Source: JAKACA01 sp963735115 (GTDB lineage: Bacteria > Actinomycetota > Acidimicrobiia > Acidimicrobiales > Bog-793). From it: 64,000 nt of DNA. Of this stretch, positions 8,798 through 17,128 are shown one piece after another; within the stretch, counting starts at the first letter, position 1; every line of letters begins with the position of its first letter. The position numbers and the translations under genes are program-made. The stretch lies in contig CAVTJR010000001.1 of NCBI GenBank assembly GCA_963735115.1, positions 620,001 to 684,000 on the forward strand, given 5' to 3'. Below the pieces are notes generated by a model. It did not search any database and was not told the DNA's origin. It saw nothing but the letters and a program-made list of their open reading frames with translations.

Positions 8798-10066
8798 TCA
8801 CGATGGCGTCGCAGCCTGCGCCGGAACGTCGACCGCCTGGACTTGGGCCCAGGCACCGGTTCGCAGGAGGGTGTAGACGCCGAGCGTCCAGCCGTGGACG
8901 GCCAGCGCCTCAGTCACCCCATCGGCGTCGAGCAGCAGCGTGGCCGTGCCTGCTGGCGGTGTCGGGAGCTCGCTCCATCTCTTGCCAGCGGCAGGCAGCA
9001 CCTCGGCGGTCAGCGAGCTCGACCGTGACATCAACAGGAAACTCGATCCGTTGGCGCCGTCGCCCGTGGCGACAAGCCGCTCGGAGGGAGGTACGTCGAA
9101 GACCGGCGACGACGTCCAGCCCCGCGAGCCGCTCCACGTCAATCGGAACAAGGTGGCGGTTCCGTCGGCGGCCACGGCCTCCGCGAGCGCCACGACCTGA
9201 GTGCCCTCCATCGAGAGGCGGAGCACCTGTGTGATGACGGACCGGCCGGCGGCCGAGCGCATGATGGCGGAGGCTCGCTGATGCGAGGTCACGCCCTCCG
9301 TCAAGCCTGCCGTCGGGACCGGTGGGCCGACGAGCTTCCAGCTCCCGCCCGAGAGCTCGAAGATGCCGATGTGCGAGGGCGCCTCGCACCTCCCGCCGGC
9401 GAGCGGCTGCTCAGCGGGTCCGTAGGCGACCGCCGTGAGCGCCGTGAGCTCACAGGACCGTCCAGCCACTTCGGCGAGGGTTGAGCGGAAGGAGATGTCC
9501 CTCGCCCCGCCCGAGGCATCATCATCGCTGGCGACGATGGTCGAGCCGGCGGCGCCGAGGAGCGCCAGCAGCCGCCCGCCCGGGGCCGCCGCCATGGAGT
9601 CGGGCACCGGGGTGAGCGGGCCAGGCAGGATCCCCGCCGTCCAGTGGGCACCCTCGCTCGACGTCGTCGCCACGGGTGAGAAGTCGAGCAGGCCAGTCGA
9701 CTCCACCCCCACGACGCCTCCGGCCGCCACCAAGGAACCCGCCAGCCCGCCGTTGTCAGCCACTCCCTCCGGCGTCACGAGGATCCACGAGGGACGCGCC
9801 CCAGCCAGCACGAATAGCTGCCAGAAGGTGTCGGAAGGGACTCCGAGATCGCCCATGGGCACGATCGCCCAGCCGGTGGCAGCCGACAGCTCCGTAGGGC
9901 CCAGGCTGCCGGGTGTCGCCACAGCGGTCGCCAACGGGATGTGGAGGGCGGCCGACTGAGCGGCTGTCGGGCGGCCCGACCCGGAGCCGGCGCCGCAGCC
10001 GCACAGGAGGAGGCCGGTGAGGCCGAGAGGCGCCACCCGCCTCACAACGACCGAGAAGCGCCTCAC
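8798..10066 (-). CDS. Probable secreted lipoprotein of unknown function
   Basis: 422 residues from GTG 10066, which overlaps the upstream stop as GTGA; the longer frame to 10435 reads the upstream gene in the wrong frame. The N-terminus RRVAPLGLTGLLLCGCGAG is a signal peptide with a cysteine, though the lipobox (LCGC) has an unusual Cys at -2. The body has repeated beta-rich stretches (GWAIVPMGDLG, SWILVTPEGV, GRLLALLGAAGS, GWTLGVYTLL), suggesting a propeller-like extracellular domain. I do not recognise a family. Between the SCO-like and CtaG genes, so perhaps an accessory to that system. Confidence 0.75.
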   Translation of the reverse strand: MRRFSVVVRRVAPLGLTGLLLCGCGAGSGSGRPTAAQSAALHIPLATAVATPGSLGPTELSAATGWAIVPMGDLGVPSDTFWQLFVLAGARPSWILVTPEGVADNGGLAGSLVAAGGVVGVESTGLLDFSPVATTSSEGAHWTAGILPGPLTPVPDSMAAAPGGRLLALLGAAGSTIVASDDDASGGARDISFRSTLAEVAGRSCELTALTAVAYGPAEQPLAGGRCEAPSHIGIFELSGGSWKLVGPPVPTAGLTEGVTSHQRASAIMRSAAGRSVITQVLRLSMEGTQVVALAEAVAADGTATLFRLTWSGSRGWTSSPVFDVPPSERLVATGDGANGSSFLLMSRSSSLTAEVLPAAGKRWSELPTPPAGTATLLLDADGVTEALAVHGWTLGVYTLLRTGAWAQVQAVDVPAQAATPS

Positions 10067-12021
10067 GGGGTTGTCAACATGTGCTCGATCGTTCCCGCGA
10101 GCACGTTGGCGAAGGACGCCTCGCTGGCCGAGCTCGCTGGCCCGGGAGCGGCGTTGAACCGGTACCGTTCCGTCCCCTTGCCGTCGATGACGAAGACCCG
10201 GTAGCTGTTGGCGACCGTGGAACCCGCCAGTCCGACGCGGGTCTCGATGCCGTACGACTTCCAGACCGCCGTGAGGTGGCGAACCGGTCCGCTCAAGAAC
10301 AGCCAGTTGCCCATGCCGGCGATGCCTTCGTCGGCGTCGAAAGCTTGAGTCGCCGCCGGCAAGCGATACAACGGGTTCGTCACCACAGCCACGAACTCGA
10401 CGAGCCTGTTGTCGGCGGCCAGCAGCAGTGAGCACTTGCGGAGCTCATGGGCGAGGACGGGGCTTCCCAGCGTGCCCACTGGGTCAAGGAACGTGAGCAC
10501 GACGACCTTGCCTCGCAGCCCTGAGAGGCCGACCAGCTGGCCGGCCTGGTCGCGGAGCACGAAGACGGGTGCGGCCACGTCGAGGCGGCTGGGCGAGCCA
10601 TCCACGGCCTGGTAGACGATCGGGTCCGCTTGGCTGTTGAGGGAGGCGGCCGCCATCGGAGCGGCGCCGAGGAGCACGACCACAACCGCTCCCAGAGCGG
10701 CAAGCACGCGGAAGGCGTACACCGGACGGGCACGCACCCGTTCCCGCCACGTCGGCGGCGGTCCGGGCGGAAGAGGATCCGAGACCCACCCGAGATCAGG
10801 TTCGAGGTTGGCCGGCAGTTCGAGCTCGGGAGAGAGCACCTCGGGCACCACAGAGGTTCGCGTGAGGGCCACGTATCCGGCGACGATCACGAGCAGCATC
10901 GGGATCATGCTGTTCGTGTCGGTGCCGGTCCCCCCGAAGAAGCCCAAGTCCTGCACCAGCACCCAGTCGGCCAAGCACACCACTACCGACACGACGACCG
11001 CCGACCGCACGACGAGGGCTCGGCTCGACAGGAACGCCAACCCGATCCCGGCCAGCACGACGACCACGAACAGATTGACGGCGAAGCCATGATCCGCCGC
11101 GAAGGAGCCGAAGTTGCTCATCCACGAAGCGACATCGTGCGGCTGCGGGGTTGCCGCCATGGTGTTCACCATGCTCGTGAGCGTGCCGGCGCTGCCGGTG
11201 CTGGTGGGTTTCCCTTGCCAGAACCCTCGGCCCGGCCAGGCCTGCAGCCCGGCCATGAGAATGAAGAAGACCGCCATGGTCCGCAGGATCAGCCGCCCCA
11301 GCTGACCGGTCCCCCAGCGGCGCTCGTCGCAGACGATGAGCGCTCCGGCGAAGCAGTAGAACAGCACCGCCCCGGGTGCGCCGAACATCCAGCTGACACC
11401 GGGGGCGAAGAGGCCGCCGAGCACCTCGCCGAATACCCAAACGACAAGCCCCCACAGCACGCTGGTGGCGCCAGCGGCCCTCGACCAGAATCCCCGGGGT
11501 GCCACGAGCAGCCACAGGCCGATTCCGAGCTGGATCCAGACGGCCGCAGTGCTGGCGACGATCGGGTGATCACTCCAGATGGTCGCCCCGAAGTTGACGA
11601 TGTGCTGCACCCAATGGGCCGAGGCGGCCGCAGTTGGGGCGATCACCTTGGACGTCATCCCGAGCGGCATGGAGGTCTGGCCTTGGAGCAACCCGTCGAA
11701 GACCCAGAGCAACCCGAATCCGATCCGGAGGAAGCGACGACCGCTCGGCTCGGGGTCCGCCAAGGCCTCCTGCCTGCTGCGTGAGGCGGCAAGCCCGCTG
11801 AGGCCGGCGTCTCCGCCGACCACGGCGCCACCGATCACCCCGGAGCGGGCAGCGCTCACGGCGGCGGCGTTGCGAAGCTGGACGGATCGCAGGACGCTCC
11901 AGGCGATCGCCAGGAAGACGAGGACGACGACGACGACGAGCGCCTGACGCAAGAGGGCAGCCTGGAAGGCAGACACGATGACGGAATTGCCCGGTGCTAG
12001 GCCGCTGCTCATCCCCGGCAA
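10063..12021 (-). CDS. Polytopic membrane protein with C-terminal SCO/thioredoxin-like domain lacking metal ligands
   Basis: About 652 residues. I prefer the TTG at 12021, ten bases after AGGAG; ATG 12012 is also possible. The N-terminal ~480 residues contain about ten membrane helices (for example LVVVVVLVFLAIAW, LWGLVVWVFGEVLGGLF, LVVRSAVVVSVVVCLADW). The last ~170 residues form an extracytoplasmic SCO1/peroxiredoxin-like domain: FVLRDQAGQLVGLSGLRGK, VVVLTFLDPV, then YRVFVIDGKG. Where SCO proteins have CTxxCP, this one has GTLGSP, and the later ligand His is not found (ANSYRVF). Copper transfer chemistry should therefore be absent. First gene of the ctaG operon; its membrane part is related to the gene at 1-651. 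Confidence 0.82.
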   Translation of the reverse strand: MPGMSSGLAPGNSVIVSAFQAALLRQALVVVVVLVFLAIAWSVLRSVQLRNAAAVSAARSGVIGGAVVGGDAGLSGLAASRSRQEALADPEPSGRRFLRIGFGLLWVFDGLLQGQTSMPLGMTSKVIAPTAAASAHWVQHIVNFGATIWSDHPIVASTAAVWIQLGIGLWLLVAPRGFWSRAAGATSVLWGLVVWVFGEVLGGLFAPGVSWMFGAPGAVLFYCFAGALIVCDERRWGTGQLGRLILRTMAVFFILMAGLQAWPGRGFWQGKPTSTGSAGTLTSMVNTMAATPQPHDVASWMSNFGSFAADHGFAVNLFVVVVLAGIGLAFLSSRALVVRSAVVVSVVVCLADWVLVQDLGFFGGTGTDTNSMIPMLLVIVAGYVALTRTSVVPEVLSPELELPANLEPDLGWVSDPLPPGPPPTWRERVRARPVYAFRVLAALGAVVVVLLGAAPMAAASLNSQADPIVYQAVDGSPSRLDVAAPVFVLRDQAGQLVGLSGLRGKVVVLTFLDPVGTLGSPVLAHELRKCSLLLAADNRLVEFVAVVTNPLYRLPAATQAFDADEGIAGMGNWLFLSGPVRHLTAVWKSYGIETRVGLAGSTVANSYRVFVIDGKGTERYRFNAAPGPASSASEASFANVLAGTIEHMLTTP

Positions 12022-12220
12022 TCTGAATCGACTCCTCAAATCTGTCCAACTGCCCGCCGCGGTGGCTGAACGCTGCGATACCGCCGAGCACGCCGGTCTC
12101 CCCTGCCGCCGCCGGTCGCGAGTCCGCCACTACTGACCCACACGGTACCGGAACTTCGCCCCAATGGTCGTCCACCGCACGCGGGCCACCCCGCGTGACC
12201 TCCACCAATAGGGCGAGGCG

Positions 12221-13108
12221 ATGGATCCCACGACCGTCGCCAAAATGCGCAAGGCTGTGCTCGTGGCAACGGCACCAGTACCGACGGAGGAAAACGACGG
12301 CCCGGCACGACCCGGCCCTCTGCCACACACGGTGCCGGCCGCCACGCCGGGAACCGCCATCCGCAAGCGCTACCGGCCTCGGATCGACTACGAGCTGATC
12401 TCCTGCGGCCTGCACGGCCATGTCCTCGTGGGATTGGACGTCGCCGAGGTCCGGCCGTCCGACGCAGACATCCTCCGCCAGTACGGCGGGCTCCGCTGGC
12501 ACCGGTGCCTGCGCTGCGACGCCTGGATCGTGCAGGACCTCCCCGCCAACCCGACGAGCCAGTACCTGCCCGAAGCCGTCGACCTCGACATTCCCACGAG
12601 GGGACGCCGGCTGCGGGACCGATACGTCCTCCGGTTGATCGTGCTCGAACGGATACTGCACGCTCTCGTCTTCGCAGCTCTAGCGGCTGCCATCCTGGCC
12701 TTCGCCGCCAACGCCGGCCGCCTGCAGCACGCCTGGAAGAGGATCCTCAACGCCCTCCAGCCCTATTCCGGCTCGTGGATCGTGAAGGACGTGAACAAGC
12801 TCTTCGCCCTCCCCCACTGGAAGCTCTACCTCGTGGGTGTGGCGGCTTCTGCCTACGTGGCCGTGCTCCTCATCGAGTGCGTCGGCCTCTGGAACGCCCG
12901 GCGCTGGGCGGAGTACCTGACCTTCGTCGAACTGGCGTGCTTCGTGCCCTTCGAGCTGTACGAGCTCGCCAACTCCGTTACTCCCCTCAAGGTCGGCACG
13001 CTCGCCCTGAACCTCGTCATCCTGCTGTACCTCCTCCTCGTTCATCGCCTGCTCGGCGTGCGCGGAGGCCTGAAGGCGGCCAAGGCCGCCTACGGCGATG
13101 AGGGATGA
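12221..13108 (+). CDS. DUF2127-type membrane protein with N-terminal CxxC region
   Basis: 295 residues. The N-terminal ~115 residues include YELISCGLHGHVLVG and RWHRCLRCDAWIV, a Cys-pair module common before DUF2127 in actinobacteria. The C-terminal part has RLIVLERILHALVFAALA, HWKLYLVGVAASAYVAVLL, AEYLTFVELACFVPFELYEL and LNLVILLYLLLVHRLLG, four membrane helices with the conserved acidic pattern of DUF2127. Function unknown. Divergent from the SCO-like operon; convergent with kynU, nine bases apart. Confidence 0.8.
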   Translation: MDPTTVAKMRKAVLVATAPVPTEENDGPARPGPLPHTVPAATPGTAIRKRYRPRIDYELISCGLHGHVLVGLDVAEVRPSDADILRQYGGLRWHRCLRCDAWIVQDLPANPTSQYLPEAVDLDIPTRGRRLRDRYVLRLIVLERILHALVFAALAAAILAFAANAGRLQHAWKRILNALQPYSGSWIVKDVNKLFALPHWKLYLVGVAASAYVAVLLIECVGLWNARRWAEYLTFVELACFVPFELYELANSVTPLKVGTLALNLVILLYLLLVHRLLGVRGGLKAAKAAYGDEG

Positions 13109-13117
13109 GGCCGAGAG

Positions 13118-14350
13118 TCAGGTGACGAGCCTGCGTATCGAGTAGCGCTCCGCCTCGTACTGGTGGGACGACACGACCTCTGCCAGTGCCTCCACGGCAT
13201 CGAACACGTCGGTGAAACGGAGGTACAAGGGGGCAAAGCCGAAGCGGCAGAGATCCGGGGCCCGGAAGTCGCCCACGACGCCACGGGCGATGAGCGCCTG
13301 CACGATGCGATAGCCCTGCGCGTGCCGGAACGACACCTGCGAGCCGCGCTCGGCTCGGTTGCGGGGGGAGGCGAGCTCGAGCTCGTCTCCGAGGCGTTCG
13401 AGGACGGCTTCGATGAACAGCTCGGTCAGGGCCTCGGATTTCGCCCGCACCGCTTCCATCGTCACGCCCTCCCAGACGTCCAGAGCGACGTCGAGCGCCG
13501 AGATCCCGAGGACGCAGGGCGAGGATGAGAGGAAGCGCCCGACACCCGGTGCGGGCCGGTACGTCGTCGTGAAGTCGAAGGGTGCTTCGTGGCCGAGCCA
13601 GCCCGGGAGCGGGTTCTCGACGACGTCCTGCAGCTCGCGGCGGACGTAGACAAAGGCCGGAGCGCCTGGCCCGCCGTTCAGGTACTTGTAACAGCAGCCC
13701 ACGGCGAGATCGACGCCGTCGCGCTCGCACTCGACGACGACGGCGCCGACGGAGTGGCACAGGTCCCAGACAATGAGGGCGCCAGCCTCATGAGCTGCCT
13801 TCGTGAGCGAAGCGATGTCGAACATGGCTCCGGTACGAAAGTCGACCTGGGTGAGCATCAACACGGCGACGGTCTCGTCCAAGGACTCCGCCACGGTGTC
13901 GGCCTCGGCGTAACGGACCTCCACCTCGCCAAGCAGGCGGGCGATCCCTTCGGCGGCGTAGAGGTCCGTGGGGAAGTTCTCGGCCGTCGTAAGGATCACG
14001 TTGCGGCCGGGACGCGCCCACAAGGCGGCGCCGAGGAGCTTGACGAGGGCGATCGTCGTCGTGTCCACGACGACGACCTCGCCCTCGCCCGCACCGATGA
14101 GTCGGGCGATCTTGTCGCCCACGCGAACCGGCGCCGACATCCAGCTGTCCCAGCTGCCGACGAGAGCCGTCCCCCACTCGAGCTCGATGACTTCGGCCAG
14201 GCGCGCCGGCACGTCTTTCGGGAGCACGCCGAGCGAATTGCCATCGAGGTAGACGAGACCGTCCGGCAGGTGGAACCGGCCGCGCACCGCTCGCAGCGGA
14301 TCCGTCCGGTCGAGGCGCTCACAGCGCTCTCGTGTCCAGGAGTGGCTCAC
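13118..14350 (-). CDS. kynU: Kynureninase
   Basis: 410 residues from GTG 14350, the usual family length. PLP-dependent hydrolysis of kynurenine or 3-hydroxykynurenine to (hydroxy)anthranilate and alanine. Markers: YLDGNSLG at 34-41, TTAENFPTDLY, the PLP-aspartate region VWDLCHSVGA (Asp196), and the Schiff-base lysine in CCYKYLNGG (Lys222). No tryptophan dioxygenase or formamidase gene is in the window. The start overlaps the stop of a 43-codon ORF as GTGA, which supports this start over an upstream GTG at 14401. Confidence 0.93.
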   Translation of the reverse strand: MSHSWTRERCERLDRTDPLRAVRGRFHLPDGLVYLDGNSLGVLPKDVPARLAEVIELEWGTALVGSWDSWMSAPVRVGDKIARLIGAGEGEVVVVDTTTIALVKLLGAALWARPGRNVILTTAENFPTDLYAAEGIARLLGEVEVRYAEADTVAESLDETVAVLMLTQVDFRTGAMFDIASLTKAAHEAGALIVWDLCHSVGAVVVECERDGVDLAVGCCYKYLNGGPGAPAFVYVRRELQDVVENPLPGWLGHEAPFDFTTTYRPAPGVGRFLSSSPCVLGISALDVALDVWEGVTMEAVRAKSEALTELFIEAVLERLGDELELASPRNRAERGSQVSFRHAQGYRIVQALIARGVVGDFRAPDLCRFGFAPLYLRFTDVFDAVEALAEVVSSHQYEAERYSIRRLVT

Positions 14351-14478
14351 AGCACGGCAGGCGCCAGCGGATCCCACAACCCGACGAACCCGTCCGGGCA
14401 CATCGTCCCGAGGACGCCGAGGTGTTGAGAGAGCGGCTCATCGATGTGGAGAGACGTCGTGTCGTCCGCTGCGACCAT
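14347..14478 (-). CDS. Possible 43-residue ORF coupled to kynU
   Basis: ATG 14478 to TGA 14347 encodes a short protein ending GTMCPDGFVGLWDPLAPAVL. Its stop overlaps the kynU start as GTGA, the usual sign of translational coupling, and the composition looks protein-like. No good ribosome-binding site (GGGAG is 15 bases away) and no family recognised. It could be a leader peptide, a small protein, or chance. Confidence 0.3.
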   Translation of the reverse strand: MVAADDTTSLHIDEPLSQHLGVLGTMCPDGFVGLWDPLAPAVL

Positions 14479-14611
14479 CGCCGCGGAGGTTACTCCCGGC
14501 GGTCGCAGCCACCCCGCCGGCCGTGCCAGCATGAGCCGCGGCAGCATTGAACGGCTGGACAACCTCTCGGCTCGGGAGGCGGGTCTGACCAACAGCAGGC
14601 AGGAGGCAAGC

Positions 14612-17074
14612 ATGCCGGTCGCCGTCCCCGAACGGGCGCAAGTCGTGATCATCGGCGGCGGCATCATCGGCCTCTCCACCGCCTACCACCTCACCAAGCT
14701 GGGCTGGAGCGACGTCGTCGTCATCGAACGCCATCAGCTGACCTCCGGGACGACCTGGCATGCCGCCGGCCTGATCACGTCTGCCGGCATGACGGACGAG
14801 GCTTCCCTGACCATGAGCATCTACTCTCGGGAGCTGTACGCCCGTCTCGAGTCCGAGACGGGCCTGTCCACTGGCTTTCGCCGTTGTGGCCACCTGCATG
14901 TCGCCACAACGCCGACGCGGGTCGAGGCGATGCAGCGCGAGGCGGCCTACGCCAAGCGCTTCGGCCAGGAGTCGCACGAAATCGGCCCGGCAGAGATCGC
15001 CGAGCTGTGGCCGATGGCCGATACGTCCGATCTGTTGAGGGGCTTCTATGTGCCGATCGAAGGACGGGCGAACCCGCACGACGTGGCCATGTCGCTCGCC
15101 AAGGGAGCGCGTCAGGGCGGGGCGAGGATCATCGAGGGACTGCCGGTGACCGGAGTCACGACGGCGGGCGACCGCGTGACGGGGGTCCTCACCGAACAGG
15201 GTGCCATCGAGGCCGATGCCGTCGTGCTCGCCGCCGGCATATGGAGCCGCCAGTTCGGCGACACCATCGGAGTTCGTGTTCCTCTGCAGGCGGCCGAGCA
15301 CTACTACCTGATCACCGAGCCCTTCGAAGGGGTGCATGCCGACCTTCCCGTGCTGGAGGACCCGGCCACCTACGGCTACTTTCGAGAGGAGACGGGCGGC
15401 CTGCTCGTGGGGCTGTTCGAGCCGCAGGCGGCCGCCTGGATGGCCGAAGGCATCCCGGAGGATTTCGCCTTCGGCGAGATCGAGCCGGATTGGGAGCGCA
15501 TCGGCCCCTTTGTCGATCTGGCGATGTCCCGCGTGCCTGCGCTCCGCGACGTCGGCGTGCGAAAGTTCTTCTGCGGACCAGAGTCGTTCACCTCCGACGT
15601 GCACCCGCTGCTGGGCGAATCGCCGGAGCTGAGGGGCCTCTATGCCGCCACCGGTCTCAATTCGCTCGGCATCCTTCTCGGGGGCGGTGTCGGCAACGTC
15701 GTGGCGGAATGGATCGTGACCGGGCGACCACCGATCGACCTGACGGGCTTCACGCTCGACCGTACGAGCCCGCACGAGGCGACGCCGAAGTTCCGTCGCG
15801 ACCGGACACCTGAGCAGCTGGGCGTTCTCTTCGGGGATGCCGTGGCGCCGGGTTGGACGCCGAAGTCGGCTCGTGGAGTGCGCCGCTCGCCCGTGCACGA
15901 GCGGCTCGCCTCCTACGGGGCGCGATTCGACACGACGACTGGCTGGGAGTGGGCGGACTTCTTCGCCGGCCTGGGGCGCACGCCCTCGAGCGTCGAACCC
16001 TCGTTCCGGCGCCAGGGCCACTGGTCACTCGTCGAAGCCGAGCATCGGGCCGTGCGGGAGGACGTCGGTCTGCTGGACATGTCGTTCATGTGCAAGTTCC
16101 TCGTGCAGGGGGGCGACGCCGGCACCGTCATCGACCGCCTCGTCGTATCCGACGCCGCCAATGCCGCCGTCGGCAAGGTCGTCTACACGGCCATGTGCCA
16201 TGAGGGGGGCGGGATGTGGTTGGACTGCACGTTCACTCGCCTGGCAGAGGACCGATTCGTCGTGATCGGCACTGACCTTGTGACCCGTCGGCTCGAGGCG
16301 CTGCTCCGCCGCGCCGTGACCGCCGATGACGCCGCCGCCGTGACGGACGTGACCGCCGGCTACAGCCTCTTCAGCCTGCAGGGCCCGAAGTCCCGCCAGC
16401 TCCTGTCGCGCCTCACGTCGGCCGACGTTTCCAACGAGGCCTTTGCCTACCTGAGCGGCCGGGCGATCGACATCGCCTACGCCCCGTCGGTCTGGGTGCA
16501 GCGAGTCACCTACGTCGGCGAGCTCGGTTACGAGCTGCACGTGCGTGCGGACCTGGCGGTGTCCGTCTACGACGCCATCTTCGAGGCGGGTGGGGATCTC
16601 GGCTTGCGCAACGTCGGAATGTCCGCCCTCAACGGGTTGCGGCTCGAGAAGGGCTATCGGGACTACGGGCACGACATCGGGAACGACGACACGCCGCTCG
16701 AGGCCGGCATTGGTTTCGTGGTCGACTACGACAAGGAGGCCTTCAGCGGGCGGGAAGCGCTCGTCAAGCAACGCGACGCTGGTCCACTTACTGAACGCCT
16801 CGTGAACGTGCTCGTGCTCGACCCGGAGCCGCTCCTGTTCCGCGGTGAGGATGTCCTGCGCGACGGGGTGCTCGTCGGTGAGGTCGAGGCGGGTGCCTAC
16901 GGGTTCACGCTGGGCGGTTCTGCCGCCATCGCCACCGTGCGTTGCGAAGATGGCGTCACGGGGGCGTGGCTCAGTGCTGGGACCTTCGAGGTGGAGCTGA
17001 ACCGTCGCCGTTACCCCGCTCAGGTGCAACTGGGGCCGCTCTATGACCCGAAACGAGCCCGCATCCTCGCCTGA
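14612..17074 (+). CDS. FAD-dependent oxidoreductase with GcvT domain (dimethylglycine oxidase/sarcosine dehydrogenase-like)
   Basis: 820 residues from ATG 14612, five bases after a perfect AGGAGG. The N-terminal DAO-type flavin domain (about 1-390) starts VVIIGGGIIGLSTAYHL; TTWHAAGL places His50 where dimethylglycine and sarcosine dehydrogenases attach FAD covalently. The C-terminal half (about 430-815) is a GcvT-like tetrahydrofolate domain with LQGPKSRQLL, YVGELGYELHV, RLEKGYRDYGHDIGNDDTPLEAG and GREAL. It should oxidatively demethylate an N-methylglycine-type substrate, giving methylene-tetrahydrofolate. Exact substrate not visible. Divergent from kynU. Confidence 0.9.
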   Translation: MPVAVPERAQVVIIGGGIIGLSTAYHLTKLGWSDVVVIERHQLTSGTTWHAAGLITSAGMTDEASLTMSIYSRELYARLESETGLSTGFRRCGHLHVATTPTRVEAMQREAAYAKRFGQESHEIGPAEIAELWPMADTSDLLRGFYVPIEGRANPHDVAMSLAKGARQGGARIIEGLPVTGVTTAGDRVTGVLTEQGAIEADAVVLAAGIWSRQFGDTIGVRVPLQAAEHYYLITEPFEGVHADLPVLEDPATYGYFREETGGLLVGLFEPQAAAWMAEGIPEDFAFGEIEPDWERIGPFVDLAMSRVPALRDVGVRKFFCGPESFTSDVHPLLGESPELRGLYAATGLNSLGILLGGGVGNVVAEWIVTGRPPIDLTGFTLDRTSPHEATPKFRRDRTPEQLGVLFGDAVAPGWTPKSARGVRRSPVHERLASYGARFDTTTGWEWADFFAGLGRTPSSVEPSFRRQGHWSLVEAEHRAVREDVGLLDMSFMCKFLVQGGDAGTVIDRLVVSDAANAAVGKVVYTAMCHEGGGMWLDCTFTRLAEDRFVVIGTDLVTRRLEALLRRAVTADDAAAVTDVTAGYSLFSLQGPKSRQLLSRLTSADVSNEAFAYLSGRAIDIAYAPSVWVQRVTYVGELGYELHVRADLAVSVYDAIFEAGGDLGLRNVGMSALNGLRLEKGYRDYGHDIGNDDTPLEAGIGFVVDYDKEAFSGREALVKQRDAGPLTERLVNVLVLDPEPLLFRGEDVLRDGVLVGEVEAGAYGFTLGGSAAIATVRCEDGVTGAWLSAGTFEVELNRRRYPAQVQLGPLYDPKRARILA

Positions 17075-17128
17075 TCCGTCTGCTCGCAGCAGCAGGCGGG
17101 AATGTCCGCCGCGTGCCACGATGGCGCT

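Noticed and set aside
10067..10435. Extended N-terminus of the lipoprotein gene
   Set aside because: It reads the SCO-like coding region in a wrong frame; the GTGA overlap and signal peptide fix the start at 10066.
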